A stretch of DNA of 37,292 nt from JAJPXI01 sp051867655 (GCA_051867655.1 JBJDYV010000074.1:1-37292); one strand, 5' to 3'; shown: positions 8,331-18,015, counted from the stretch's first letter. The notes: generated by a model not told the origin, from the letters alone. A program made the numbers and translations.

Positions 8331-10788
8331 ACAATTTCACCCGGCTTTGAATTTGGTCTGCCGCCATCTCCACTGTAATATCGTCATTGAAATAGCGCTG
8401 GGCCACATCGAGAACGATGGAATAGATCTTCTCATCATAGCTATAGATGCTGTCAATGGCCTCATAGAGGGCCATGAACTGGTCGTACTCCTCCTGGCTG
8501 GTGGAGTACGCCTCAAAATAGGTGCCGTCGCCCCAGCCCCAGCCGCCCTGGCTCTGTTCCATCGGTTCGCCGTTCTCGTCCAGCATGGGCTCGCCGTTTT
8601 CATCCAAAATGTACTCGGGGGTCATGGCCTGCTCCGCCATGCGGTCGAAGTCCTGCCTGTTGACAGGGAAGCCCCAGCCGTTGAAATAAAAATACTCGCT
8701 GTCCTCGCTGCTCTGGGGGGTGACCGTTTCCCGCATGAAGGCCCAGGCGCCCTCTTTATCCTTACAGGTAGTAGACATGGCCAGGCCTCCCTCGATCACA
8801 AAGCTGCTGCCCACGCCGCCGTCCTCCCGGGGGAAGCCCACAAAGGTGATCTCCCCGCCGAAGATGAACTGATCGACCTGGATGGTTTGGAAGTCATACA
8901 GATAGTCGCTGGAGAGCATCTGTTTGCCGGCCGCGATCCGGGTATTCTCGTCCTCGTAATCGTCAAAATCCACGCTGCTCCAGTCATACTTCAGCGGAAA
9001 GCTGTTGCAGAATTCCAGCAGCGCGATAAACTCCTCGCTGTCAAACTGACACTCGCCGGTGGTCCAGTCCACAAAATTATCCATCTGCATAGCCATGACG
9101 TTGCTGAGCATGTTCTCCTTGGTATCGCCCTCACCGAAGATGGTACACCCCTCCGGCATGGTGGCCAGGGCGGATCGGAGGTCTTCCAGCGTCCAGCTCA
9201 TCTCCTCCCCCACCACACGGGCGGCCCCCACCACGGTACGGATGTTGAAGCTGTTGAAGATCTGATAGAGCTTGCCGTCCTGCTCCGCCGCCTTTAAAAC
9301 ATTCTCCATCATGCCTTCCCGGCCGCCCAACTCCTCATCGTCCTCGATATAGGGCCACAGGTTCTCCAGCAGGCCCTTGGCCCCGTACTGGCGGATGGGC
9401 AGTCCGTTGGTGTCCAGAATATCCGGGACCTGGCCGGCAATGATCTCGGTGTTCAGCTTGGTCAGGCCCGCGTTGTAGTCATCGGCGGTATTGAACTCCG
9501 AGTAATCCCTGATCTCAATGCGGTAGTCGCTCTGGGACTTGTTGAAGTCGATGATCCTCTCCCGCATGTCATAGCTCAGGTACATGGTCGCGTAGGTCAG
9601 GATGGTCCGGTCCGCCAGGACGGACGCGTCCTGCTCCGTCAGAATGGCGATCTCCGTCTCCATGCCGTTCTCGCCCCAGGTGCGGGTCATGGCCGCCACA
9701 CGGCCGTCCTCCAGGAAGGTGAAGAACGCCAGATCGCTCCGGTTGATATCCGCCGAGCTCCAGGAGAGGATCTTCTCGCCCGCCTCCTTCTGCGCGTTAT
9801 AGCCATAAAGGGAATCGCCGTTGTCGTAATAAAAGAGGAATCTTCCGCTCCCGGGGTAGACACTGCCCACATTGGTGGGCATCGGGTACTCCTTTTCGCT
9901 CCAGGTTCCGGCCTTCTTGTCAATGATCCGCAGCACCTGACCGCCCTCGCCGGTAAATTGGTCATAAATATAGCTGCTCATGGCGACGGAACCGTCACCC
10001 AACAGAATCATCTGGCCCCACAGATTCTCTCCCTTGATTTCGAAGAGATTGTTCAGATCCTTGTCCAATACCACGATCTTTGTCTCGGAGGTGTTCTCCG
10101 AATAAACCTCCGCCAGTACATAAAAATTTCCTTCGTTGTCCATAAGGGTATTTCCGATGTAGACGCCCTGCTCCCTGAGGCCCAGCTTTTCCTCCAGAGC
10201 GCTGGTGTCGACGCGGTCGATCTCGGCACCGCTTTCGTCCAGCTTCCGCTGGACACGGCTGCTGCGCCCTTCGAGCATTTCGTAGTTCCATATGGAGTCG
10301 GTCTCCGGGTCAAAGTCCTCCGGCACATCGTAGATGTATTCCTCCAGGGTCTCGGTGACCCACAGCGCTCCATCCGCGTCAACACGAAGGCTCTCAATGT
10401 AGGAATAGCTCTCCCGGTCCGGCACCGGTTCGTCATCCCCGCCGCCGAGGGGCGTAAAATTCTCCAACTCGGTCACTTCGCCGCCGTCCAGAGGCAGGCG
10501 AAAAATGGAGGTCCGGAACTCGTAATTGGTATAGGCATCCCCGGTCTCGGGGTCGGTAACCTCGACCTCTTTTCCGGCATCCGCCAGGATGTACACATAG
10601 ATCCCGTCACAGCAGCCGGTGTTGACGGATTCGATCCCCAGCTCACTGAGATCAAACTCCATAAACTCCGGGACATAGACGGTGCCGTCGGTCTGCTCCT
10701 CGCCCGCCTTTTCGCCGCAGGCGGCCAGCCCCAGAATAAGGCTCGCCGTCAGAAGCAGCACCGTCAGTTTTTCCCCGCGTCTTCCCAT
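8311..10788 (-). CDS. Oversized lipoprotein solute-binding protein with extra N-terminal domain
   Basis: An 825-residue surface lipoprotein, about twice the usual size of a sugar-binding protein. The signal peptide ends in a lipobox LAAC with Cys24. Residues about 30-390 form an additional domain of repeating strand-rich segments (for example VYVYILADAG-, IESLRVDADGALWVTE- and NEGNFYVLAEVYSE-like units) that look like a beta-propeller. From about 395 to the end is a family-1-type extracellular binding domain (DIIDFN-like start, AGQVPDIL, then the tryptophan-rich C-terminal half). Start is fixed by GGAGGAG six bases before the ATG. First gene of the operon. Acidic residues dominate the mature protein. 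Substrate unknown; size allows a peptide, glycan or protein ligand. Confidence 0.88.
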   Translation of the reverse strand: MGRRGEKLTVLLLTASLILGLAACGEKAGEEQTDGTVYVPEFMEFDLSELGIESVNTGCCDGIYVYILADAGKEVEVTDPETGDAYTNYEFRTSIFRLPLDGGEVTELENFTPLGGGDDEPVPDRESYSYIESLRVDADGALWVTETLEEYIYDVPEDFDPETDSIWNYEMLEGRSSRVQRKLDESGAEIDRVDTSALEEKLGLREQGVYIGNTLMDNEGNFYVLAEVYSENTSETKIVVLDKDLNNLFEIKGENLWGQMILLGDGSVAMSSYIYDQFTGEGGQVLRIIDKKAGTWSEKEYPMPTNVGSVYPGSGRFLFYYDNGDSLYGYNAQKEAGEKILSWSSADINRSDLAFFTFLEDGRVAAMTRTWGENGMETEIAILTEQDASVLADRTILTYATMYLSYDMRERIIDFNKSQSDYRIEIRDYSEFNTADDYNAGLTKLNTEIIAGQVPDILDTNGLPIRQYGAKGLLENLWPYIEDDEELGGREGMMENVLKAAEQDGKLYQIFNSFNIRTVVGAARVVGEEMSWTLEDLRSALATMPEGCTIFGEGDTKENMLSNVMAMQMDNFVDWTTGECQFDSEEFIALLEFCNSFPLKYDWSSVDFDDYEDENTRIAAGKQMLSSDYLYDFQTIQVDQFIFGGEITFVGFPREDGGVGSSFVIEGGLAMSTTCKDKEGAWAFMRETVTPQSSEDSEYFYFNGWGFPVNRQDFDRMAEQAMTPEYILDENGEPMLDENGEPMEQSQGGWGWGDGTYFEAYSTSQEEYDQFMALYEAIDSIYSYDEKIYSIVLDVAQRYFNDDITVEMAADQIQSRVKLYVNENL

Positions 10789-11122
10789 GTTTCTCCTCCG
10801 TTGCCCCGTGTCCGCAAAGCGTGCCGCATATTTGACAAAAAAATACATTATTTTTTGCGATTTATAACAAAACCCAAACAAATACTATGAGAATAAGCAG
10901 TGGAAATCCATCACATTCCGGTTACAAACAAGGCCATTTTTCTTAAGTTTTCCTTAAGGTAATCGCACCCGCGCCGGTTCTGGTATTTTCTGTGCGAAAA
11001 CTGCTATTCCGGTGCGGCAGAAGCGATCACAGAAAAGAGTTCAGGCGAATCGCCGCAAGGACGATTCGCCTGAACTCTTTTGAATGGGCCGGTTCAAACC
11101 GACACCTGTATTTTACAACCGC
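10789..11122. other. Non-coding stretch upstream of the importer/adaptor operon
   Basis: This 334-base gap holds the terminator at 11033-11081 and an AT-rich leader for the binding-protein gene. Two CTTAAG hexamers (10942-10947 and 10953-10958) sit close together upstream of it, a possible regulator site. I could not find a convincing -35/-10 pair or a catabolite (cre) site; a TATAAA-like box occurs near 10860. Confidence 0.4.
11033..11081 (-). terminator. Terminator of the ABC exporter operon
   Basis: A perfect 20-bp stem (11033-11052 with 11062-11081) with a 9-base loop, flanked by AAAA and TTTT so it can work on either strand. It follows the FtsX-type permease gene by 41 bases. Confidence 0.85.
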
Positions 11123-13576
11123 TTATTCCACTGCTTTCAAGGATTCCGCCATGGGGATCTTTTCGATCTGCCGCCGCATGAACAGATTCACGATGACGGC
11201 AAACAGAACCGTACAGATCAGCGCCATCACATAGCTGATGGGCTTGACATGGATGTCAAATACGAACAGGTCGATGACGATCTGACTCATGACCACGCGG
11301 TGGAACAGCGTTCCCAGCGGCAGCCCGATCAGGCTCGCCAGAATGGAGAGCACCAGGTTCTCCCGCAGCACATAGCTGTCCGTCTCCTTGGGATAAAAGC
11401 CCAGCACCTCCACCGTGGCGATCTCCCGGCTGCGCTCCGCCAGATTGATGTTGGTCAGATTGAAGATAACGATAAATGCCAGCGCGCCGGAGAACAGCAC
11501 AATCAGCCAGATAATATAGTCCAGGCAGGAAAGGGCGTTGTCCACATTCTCCTTTGTGGTGGCAAGCCGCGACACGCTTGTGACCTCATCGATCTTGGTC
11601 AGCAACTTTGCCGTCTCCTCGGCGTCGCCCTCCACACAGAGCAGCGCCGCGTTCGCCTCCCACTCCCCGAAAGCGTCCGCATAGGTCTCCTCGGAAACGA
11701 TCACGAAATTATAAATATAGTTATCGAAGATCCCGCTGACTGTCACGGTGCAGGTCCGCATGTCGGCGTCGCGGATCTCAATCGTATCGCCCACCGAGAC
11801 ATCCAACTTTTGCGCGATCTTGGTGTTGACAAGGGCCTCTCCCCGGCCGGGATACGCCAGCGTTTCTTCCCCGCTGCGGAAATCCCAATAGTCCGCCAGA
11901 CGGTCCGTGTCCCGGAAGCACATCATGCTGACGGAATGCAGGGTCTCCGCACCCGTCACATCCACCCGGTGGGTGGCCACGGTCCGATAGCTGCTGACTG
12001 CCTCCAGCTCATCCAACTGCGCGCAGACCGCGTCCGCAGTCCCTTCTTCGAAGTCCGCCTCCATGTCATATTTCTGGACGCTTTCAAATTGAAGCTCTCC
12101 CACGTCGATCATGGAGTCCCGCACGCCGAAGGCCGTCACCACCAGTCCGGCGCAGCAGCTGATCCCCACCAGCATCATGACCAGCCGCCGCTTGTAGCGG
12201 AACATGTTGCGCAGGGTGATCTTCTGCAGGAACGACAGCCGCTTCCAAAGGGGCGTGATGTGTTCCAGAAGGATCCGTTTTCCGCTTTTCGCCGCGCGGG
12301 GGCGGATCAGCTCGGCGGGCACGCTGGAGAGCTCCTTCCGGCAGGAGATGAAGGTGCTGCCGAGAATTCCGATCAGCGATACCGCCAGCGTCAGGACGGC
12401 CAGCTCCGGGCTGAACAAATAGGAAAGCGGCGCGAAATCATAGAGGGAGCTGTAGGCAAACCAGAAAACCTTCGGCAGGCCCCACGTGCAGAGGAAGAAG
12501 CCCGCCGCCCAGCCGATCAGGGTGGCGCTTCCGGCGTAGAGCAGATACTTTGCCATGATCGCCCCGCTGCCGAACCCCATGGCCTTCAGCACACCGATCT
12601 GGGTGCGCTCCTCGTCCACCATTCGTGTCATGGTGGTGATGCACACCAGGATGGCAATCAAGATAAAGAACACCGGGAAGATATTTGCGATGCCGCTGAT
12701 GATGGCGGTATCGTTTTCAAAGCTGACGTATCCGGCATTCTCATCCCGGGTCAGCACATAGGTCTCCGGCTCGTTGATGCCGAACTGGGCCGCCAGCTCG
12801 GCGGTCAGTCCCTTGTCGGCCAGCAGAGTCTCATAGCGCTCGTCGGCAAGCTGGCTGCAAAGCTGGGTGATCTCCTCCTTGTGGTCCTCGATCAGCTCGT
12901 CATACTCCTCGCTGTAGATCTCGGCGGTCTCAAGGAGCGTCACATTGACTTCGGTGTAGACCTCGCTTGTGAAATTCTCTTTGGGGAGGTAGAAAAAGGT
13001 ATAGAGCGACCCGCTGCCGATCCCGGTCGTTCCGCGCTCCAGATTCAGATACAGCGGGGAATCCACAATGCCGACAATGGTATATTCCTCGCCCGCAAGC
13101 TGCGCGGTGACGGATTCATCGTTTTCCTCCGCGATGCGGATGGTCGTGCCGAGATCGTCCTCGCCAAACCGCTCGTCGTCGGCCAGGCACTCGTTTTCCG
13201 CGGCGGGCATCCTCCCCGCCACCAGTCTGGGAAGGTTGACCTCCTCCGGGAGCGCCAGCAGCTTGACCGGCCGGTCGCTCCCATCGCAGGCCACCATGGC
13301 GTCCAGGGAATAGGACCCCTCCGCCGCTTCGACCCCGGACAGCTCGGAGACGCGCTCCACATCCTCCCCGGTAAATCCGAGGGTGGAGAGCAGCTGAAAA
13401 TCATAGAAGTTTTGTTCGCTCAGGAACTTGTCGCCGGTATGGACCATGGCGTCCTGGGTGATCTTCAGCCCCGCGAAGAATCCCGCGCTGAGAGCCACGA
13501 TCAAAAGCAGCGCCATGTACCGGCCGAAAAAGGTGCGGATGCTGCGCCAGGTCAGCTTCAAAACGGAACGCTTCAT
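11123..13576 (-). CDS. FtsX-like ABC transporter permease
   Basis: Membrane protein of 817 residues built as two tandem FtsX/MacB-type halves: a first helix (about 19-38), an extracytoplasmic domain, three helices (around 300-400), then a second helix-domain-three-helix unit at the C-terminus (helices around 440-460 and 690-800). The DEERTQIGVLKAMGF and ERSREIATVEVLGFY segments are the coupling-helix signatures of this family. It works with the ATPase directly upstream. I use ATG 13576 (GGTGA upstream, five bases after the ATPase stop); GTG at 13588 is the alternative and would overlap the ATPase gene by seven bases. Likely substrates in the family are antimicrobial peptides, lipids or lipoproteins; not determinable here. 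Confidence 0.92.
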   Translation of the reverse strand: MKRSVLKLTWRSIRTFFGRYMALLLIVALSAGFFAGLKITQDAMVHTGDKFLSEQNFYDFQLLSTLGFTGEDVERVSELSGVEAAEGSYSLDAMVACDGSDRPVKLLALPEEVNLPRLVAGRMPAAENECLADDERFGEDDLGTTIRIAEENDESVTAQLAGEEYTIVGIVDSPLYLNLERGTTGIGSGSLYTFFYLPKENFTSEVYTEVNVTLLETAEIYSEEYDELIEDHKEEITQLCSQLADERYETLLADKGLTAELAAQFGINEPETYVLTRDENAGYVSFENDTAIISGIANIFPVFFILIAILVCITTMTRMVDEERTQIGVLKAMGFGSGAIMAKYLLYAGSATLIGWAAGFFLCTWGLPKVFWFAYSSLYDFAPLSYLFSPELAVLTLAVSLIGILGSTFISCRKELSSVPAELIRPRAAKSGKRILLEHITPLWKRLSFLQKITLRNMFRYKRRLVMMLVGISCCAGLVVTAFGVRDSMIDVGELQFESVQKYDMEADFEEGTADAVCAQLDELEAVSSYRTVATHRVDVTGAETLHSVSMMCFRDTDRLADYWDFRSGEETLAYPGRGEALVNTKIAQKLDVSVGDTIEIRDADMRTCTVTVSGIFDNYIYNFVIVSEETYADAFGEWEANAALLCVEGDAEETAKLLTKIDEVTSVSRLATTKENVDNALSCLDYIIWLIVLFSGALAFIVIFNLTNINLAERSREIATVEVLGFYPKETDSYVLRENLVLSILASLIGLPLGTLFHRVVMSQIVIDLFVFDIHVKPISYVMALICTVLFAVIVNLFMRRQIEKIPMAESLKAVE

Positions 13577-13581
13577 GCTCG

Positions 13582-14289
13582 TCACCACTCGATCTCATCA
13601 ATGGGGGTCACGTTCGCATTGATCTCATTGGACAGGATCTTGCCGCTTTTGATGCGCACGATGCGGTCCGCCATGGGCGCGATGGCCTGGTTGTGGGTAA
13701 TGATAATAACCGTGGTCCCCCGCTCGCGGCTGAGATCATACAGCAGCTTCAAAACCGCTTTTCCGGTCACATAGTCCAGAGCGCCGGTGGGCTCGTCGCA
13801 GAGCAGCAGGCGGGGATTTTTCGCCAGTGCGCGGGCAATGGCCACACGCTGCTGCTCGCCGCCCGAAAGCTGGGCCGGGAAGTTGTTCGCGCGCCCGGTC
13901 AGGCCGACCATCGCCAGGGCCTCCTCCGCCGGGATGGGGTCCTTGCAGAGCTGGGCCGCGATCTCCACATTTTCAAGGGCGGTCAGATTGGGGATGAGAT
14001 TGTAGAACTGAAAGACAAAGCCCACATCGTGGCGGCGGTAGTCGATCAGCTCCCGCTTGCTCAGGGCGGAGATCTCTTTCCCGTCAAATTCGATCCTGCC
14101 GCCCGTCACGGTGTCCATCCCGCCGAGCATATTCAGAAGCGTCGTTTTTCCGGCGCCGGAGGAGCCCAGGAGAATGCAGAATTCTCCCCGGTCGATCGTA
14201 AAGCTGACACCGGAAAGCGCATTGATCTGCGCGTTCCCGCTGCCGTAGCTTTTGACAACGTCATGAAATTCAATATAGTGTTCGGACAT
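13582..14289 (-). CDS. ABC transporter ATP-binding protein, LolD/MacB type
   Basis: Cytosolic ATPase of 235 residues. Walker A GSSGAGKTT (42-50), Q-loop VFQFYNLIPNLTALENV (91-107), signature LSGGEQQR (140-147), Walker B LLLCDEP (160-166) followed by TGALD, and H-loop histidine 198. The NLIPNLTALENV stretch is typical of the LolD/MacB/FtsE branch. Start at ATG 14289 with GGGGAG upstream. It forms a two-gene operon with the FtsX-type permease and is divergent from the alpha-glucosidase gene. Confidence 0.93.
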   Translation of the reverse strand: MSEHYIEFHDVVKSYGSGNAQINALSGVSFTIDRGEFCILLGSSGAGKTTLLNMLGGMDTVTGGRIEFDGKEISALSKRELIDYRRHDVGFVFQFYNLIPNLTALENVEIAAQLCKDPIPAEEALAMVGLTGRANNFPAQLSGGEQQRVAIARALAKNPRLLLCDEPTGALDYVTGKAVLKLLYDLSRERGTTVIIITHNQAIAPMADRIVRIKSGKILSNEINANVTPIDEIEW

Positions 14290-14327
14290 GAGCGCTCCCC
14301 ATTTCATCGTTTTTGTTATTATGCCAT

Positions 14328-14354
14328 ATTGTAGCATTTCATCTGTTTTGACAA
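14328..14354 (-). promoter_or_regulatory. Probable promoter of the ABC exporter operon
   Basis: On the minus strand an extended -10 (TGCTACAAT, -10 hexamer at 14328-14333) is preceded by TTGTCA at 14349-14354; the 15-base spacing is short but tolerable with a TGn extension. The leader to the ATG would be about 32 nt. Confidence 0.4.
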
Positions 14355-14512
14355 TGTTAAAAAATTATGTCCGAATTGTAAAAATATATATATTTTCCCC
14401 CAAAAACCAGGCCTGCCCCAACCATTTGGGCCGCCCGAAAACACCCCTTGACTTTTGGCGGCTCTTGCGGGATACTGATGCCGCATCCCAACGCATCAAA
14501 GGAGAAACTCAT

Positions 14513-16195
14513 ATGCAGAAAAAATGGTGGAATGACAAGATCGCCTATCAGATCTACCCCAAGAGCTTTTGCGATTCCAACGGGGACGGTATCGGTGATC
14601 TGAAGGGAATCCTGTCCAAGCTGGACTACCTGAAGGACCTGGGGATCGACCTCATCTGGATTTCCCCCATCTACCAATCCCCCTTTGTGGACCAGGGGTA
14701 TGATATCTCCGACTATTACCAGATCGCCGCGGAATTCGGCACCATGGAGGACTTTGACACCCTGCTGGCCGAGGCAAAAAAGCGGGATATGGGTATTGTC
14801 ATGGACCTGGTGGTCAACCACTGCTCCGATCAGCACGCGTGGTTTCAGAAAGCCCTGGCCGATCCCTATGGGAAATATGCGGACTACTTCTATTTCGTCA
14901 AGGGGAAGGACGGCGCGCCCCCCAGCAACTACCGCTCCTACTTCGGCGGCAGCACCTGGGAGCCGGTACCGGGCACCGACCTCTATTATCTCCATATGTT
15001 TGCCAGGGAGCAGCCCGACCTGAACTGGGAAAACCCGGCGGTGCGCCGGAAGATCTACGATATGATCAACTGGTGGCTGGACAAGGGTCTGGCGGGCTTC
15101 CGCGTCGACGCCATCATCAACATCAAGAAGGACCTGGCCTTCCCCTCCTTTGAGCCCGACGGTCCGGACGGACTGGCCGCCTGCCACAAGGTGCCGGAGA
15201 ACGTGCGGGGCATCGGCGCATTCCTCCAGGAGATGAAGCACGAGGCCTTTGAAAAGTACGACGCCTTCACCGTGGGAGAGGTCTTCAACATGCACGAGGA
15301 CGAGCTGGAGGAGTTCATCGGGGACCAGGGCCACTTCTCCACCATGTTCGACTTCAGCGCCCATGCGCTGACCTTCGGGCAGCACGGCTGGTACGACGCC
15401 AGACCCATCGCGTTCAACGCCTGGCGGGACACCCTCTTCGCCGCCCAGCGGGAGGCCCAGGACGTGGGCTTCCTGGCCAACATCATCGAAAACCACGACG
15501 AGCCCCGGGGCGCCAGCCGCTTCCTGCCCGCCCACGCCCAGAACGAGGCGGGCAAAAAGATGCTGGCCACCACCTCCCTGCTGCTGCGGGGCATCCCATT
15601 TATCTACCAGGGGCAGGAGATCGGCATGACCAACTGCCGCCGCACGGACATCTCCCAGTACAACGACATCAACACCCGGGACCAGTACCAGCTGGCGCTG
15701 GACGCGGGCCTCACCCCGGCGGAGGCGCTGGAAGTCTGTTATCGAGAAAGCCGGGACAACGCCCGTACGCCCATGCAGTGGTCGGACGCCCCTCAGGCCG
15801 GGTTTACCACCGGGACCCCCTGGCTGGCGGTGAACCCCAACTACCGGGAGATCAACGTGGCCGAGCAGGAGAGCCGCGCCGACTCCGTGCTGAACTATTA
15901 CCGCAAACTCATCGCCCTGCGCAAGTCCGACGCATACCGCGAAACCTTCACCTACGGCGAGTTTGCTCCGGCGTACCGCGAGATCCCCGGCGTGCTGGCC
16001 TACCGGCGCGCGGACAAACAGCACACGATTCTCGTGGCTGCCAACTACGGCACGGAGTCCCAGACGCTCGCCCTGGAAAGCGTGAACGAGGTTCTGCTGT
16101 CCAACATAGGGAAAGAAGACGCCGTCCTCGCCCAGGCCCGCGCGGAGGGGGGTATCACGCTCGCCCCCTGTGAGAGCGTGGTTATTTTACTCTGA
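14513..16195 (+). CDS. GH13 alpha-glucosidase (oligo-1,6-glucosidase-like)
   Basis: Cytosolic glycosidase of 560 residues that releases glucose from short alpha-glucans. The (beta/alpha)8 barrel motifs are complete: region I DLVVNH, region II GFRVDAI with nucleophile Asp199, region III GEVF with acid/base Glu256, region IV ENHDEPR with Asp329; positions nearly match Bacillus oligo-1,6-glucosidase. In that family Val after the nucleophile goes with alpha-1,6 preference and smaller residues with alpha-1,4; here it is Ala200, suggesting maltose-type substrates (inference). No signal peptide. Start ATG is supported by AAAGGAG. Monocistronic, divergent from the exporter operon, and ended by a palindrome at 16201. 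Confidence 0.93.
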   Translation: MQKKWWNDKIAYQIYPKSFCDSNGDGIGDLKGILSKLDYLKDLGIDLIWISPIYQSPFVDQGYDISDYYQIAAEFGTMEDFDTLLAEAKKRDMGIVMDLVVNHCSDQHAWFQKALADPYGKYADYFYFVKGKDGAPPSNYRSYFGGSTWEPVPGTDLYYLHMFAREQPDLNWENPAVRRKIYDMINWWLDKGLAGFRVDAIINIKKDLAFPSFEPDGPDGLAACHKVPENVRGIGAFLQEMKHEAFEKYDAFTVGEVFNMHEDELEEFIGDQGHFSTMFDFSAHALTFGQHGWYDARPIAFNAWRDTLFAAQREAQDVGFLANIIENHDEPRGASRFLPAHAQNEAGKKMLATTSLLLRGIPFIYQGQEIGMTNCRRTDISQYNDINTRDQYQLALDAGLTPAEALEVCYRESRDNARTPMQWSDAPQAGFTTGTPWLAVNPNYREINVAEQESRADSVLNYYRKLIALRKSDAYRETFTYGEFAPAYREIPGVLAYRRADKQHTILVAANYGTESQTLALESVNEVLLSNIGKEDAVLAQARAEGGITLAPCESVVILL

Positions 16196-16200
16196 AAACA

Positions 16201-16261
16201 TTAAGGCAACACCGTACAATTGCGTCTGCTGTGCTTTGCGAATTGTACGGTGTTGCCTTAA
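16201..16261. repeat. 61-bp palindrome between convergent genes (TTAAGGCARCAC family)
   Basis: Perfect 21-bp arms (16201-16221 and 16241-16261) around a 19-base loop, beginning TTAAGGCAACACC and ending with its complement. It lies 5 bases past the alpha-glucosidase stop. There is no run of T on either side, so it is not a textbook terminator, although it may work as one. The same end sequence recurs at 29367-29401 and as a half at 35185-35196. Confidence 0.7.
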
Positions 16262-16297
16262 AACTCCCCGGCATAATCCGGGATGTTCAGAAACTGC

Positions 16298-16339
16298 AAA
16301 ACGGAAGCCGATGCTCGGTTGAGCATCGGCTTCCGTTTT
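16298..16339 (-). terminator. groESL terminator
   Basis: A perfect 19-bp stem (16298-16316 with 16321-16339) with a 4-base loop and TTTT at its foot on the minus strand, 26 bases after the groEL stop codon. Confidence 0.85.
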
Positions 16340-16365
16340 GAATTTTGTCTTTTTGCAGCTTTTTC

Positions 16366-17997
16366 TTAGTACATGCCGCCGCCCATATTGGGATCGCCTG
16401 CGGGCATGGGAGCGGGGGGCTCGGGCTTGTCGGCCACCAGGGACTCGGTGGTCAGCAGCAGGGAGGCCACGGAAGCGGCGTTCTCCAGAGCGGAGCGGGT
16501 CACCTTGGTGGGATCCACGATACCGGCGGGGATCATGTCGCAGTAGACCTCGTTGTAGGCGTCGAAGCCATAGCCGATCTTGCCGGAGTTCTTCACGTTC
16601 TCCAGAACCACGGAGCCGTCGATGCCGGCATTGGCAGCGATCTGCTTCATGGGCTCAGCCAGAGCCTTGGCGATGGTGCGCACGCCGGTCTTCTCGTCGC
16701 CCTCGGTCTCAGCCAGCAGCTTCTCGACCGCGGGGATGGCGTTGACATAGGCGGTGCCGCCGCCGGCCACGATGCCTTCCTCAACGGCAGCGCGGGTGGC
16801 GTTCAGAGCATCCTCGATGCGCAGCTTCTTCTCCTTCATCTCGGCCTCGGTGGCAGCACCGACGCGGATGATGGCGACGCCGCCGGCCATCTTGGCGATG
16901 CGCTCCTGCAGCTTCTCCTTGTCATAGTCAGAGGTGGTAATCTCAGCCTCGTTGCGCATCTGGTTGACGCGGGCCTTGATGGCAGTGGGATCGCCGGCGC
17001 CGTCCACGATGATGGTGTTCTCCTTCTGGACCTTGACCTGGCGGGCGCGGCCCAGCATATCGATGGTGGCTTCCTTCAGCTCCATGCCCATATCGGAGGA
17101 GACCAGGGTAGCACCGGTCAGGATAGCCATATCCTCCAGCATGGCCTTGCGGCGGTCGCCGAAGCCGGGGGCCTTGACGGCAACCACGTTCAGAACGCCG
17201 CGCAGCTTGTTGACGATCAGGTTGGACAGAGCGTCGCCTTCCACATCCTCAGCCACGATCAGCAGCTTCTTGCCGGCCTGTACAACCTGCTCCAGCAGGG
17301 GCAGCAGATCCTGGATGGAGGAGATCTTCTTATCGGTCAGCAGGATGTAGGCGTCATCCAGAACAGCCTCCATCTTCTCGGTGTCGGTGACCATATAGGG
17401 GGTAATATAGCCGCGGTCAAACTGCATGCCCTCGACCACTTCGCTGTAGGTCTCGGCGGTCTTGGACTCCTCGACAGTGATGACGCCGTCGGCGGTGACC
17501 TTCTCCATAGCCTCGGCAATCAGCTTGCCGATCTCCTCGTCGCCGGAGGAGACAGCGCCGACGCGGGCGATGTCCGCGGTGCCGTTGACCTTCTTGCTGT
17601 TGGCCTTAATGGCCTCAATGGCAGCGGCGGTCGCCTTGGCGATGCCCTTCTTCATGACCATGGGGTTGGCACCGGCGGCCAGGTTCTTCAGGCCCTCACG
17701 GATAATGGCCTGAGCCAGCAGGGTGGCGGTGGTGGTGCCGTCGCCGGCCACGTCGTTGGTCTTGGTGGAGACTTCCTTCACCAGCTGGGCGCCCATGTTC
17801 TCAAAGGGATCTTCCAGCTCGATCTCCTTGGCGATGGTCACACCGTCGTTGGTGACCAGGGGAGAACCGAACTTCTTATCCAGCACCACGTTGCGGCCCT
17901 TGGGGCCCATGGTGACCTTGACGGTGTCAGCCAGCTGGTTGACGCCGCGTTCCATAGCATGACGAGCTTCCTCGCCGTAGCAAATCAGCTTAGACAT
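16366..17997 (-). CDS. groL: Chaperonin GroEL (Hsp60)
   Basis: Complete 543-residue 60-kDa chaperonin, forming the 14-mer folding cage in the cytosol. Diagnostic segments: start KLICYGEEARHAMERGVNQLA, DGTTTATLLAQAI ATP-binding loop, the apical GYITPYM stretch, AAVEEGIVAGGG, and a glycine/methionine tail (GGGMY). It follows groES by 18 bases and is controlled with it by the CIRCE operator. Start has an AGGAGG site. Nothing unusual seen. Confidence 0.99.
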   Translation of the reverse strand: MSKLICYGEEARHAMERGVNQLADTVKVTMGPKGRNVVLDKKFGSPLVTNDGVTIAKEIELEDPFENMGAQLVKEVSTKTNDVAGDGTTTATLLAQAIIREGLKNLAAGANPMVMKKGIAKATAAAIEAIKANSKKVNGTADIARVGAVSSGDEEIGKLIAEAMEKVTADGVITVEESKTAETYSEVVEGMQFDRGYITPYMVTDTEKMEAVLDDAYILLTDKKISSIQDLLPLLEQVVQAGKKLLIVAEDVEGDALSNLIVNKLRGVLNVVAVKAPGFGDRRKAMLEDMAILTGATLVSSDMGMELKEATIDMLGRARQVKVQKENTIIVDGAGDPTAIKARVNQMRNEAEITTSDYDKEKLQERIAKMAGGVAIIRVGAATEAEMKEKKLRIEDALNATRAAVEEGIVAGGGTAYVNAIPAVEKLLAETEGDEKTGVRTIAKALAEPMKQIAANAGIDGSVVLENVKNSGKIGYGFDAYNEVYCDMIPAGIVDPTKVTRSALENAASVASLLLTTESLVADKPEPPAPMPAGDPNMGGGMY

Positions 17998-18015
17998 TGT
18001 AAATTACCTCCTCAA

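Noticed and set aside
10840..10870. Promoter for the importer/adaptor operon at the AT-rich patch
   Set aside because: TATAAA-like and TTGT boxes occur but none with acceptable spacing; not strong enough to report as a site.
11084..13774. 896-codon plus-strand frame opposite the FtsX permease
   Set aside because: Mirror of a well-supported membrane protein; product is His/Gln/Arg-rich without any family signature, and it also crosses into the ATPase gene.
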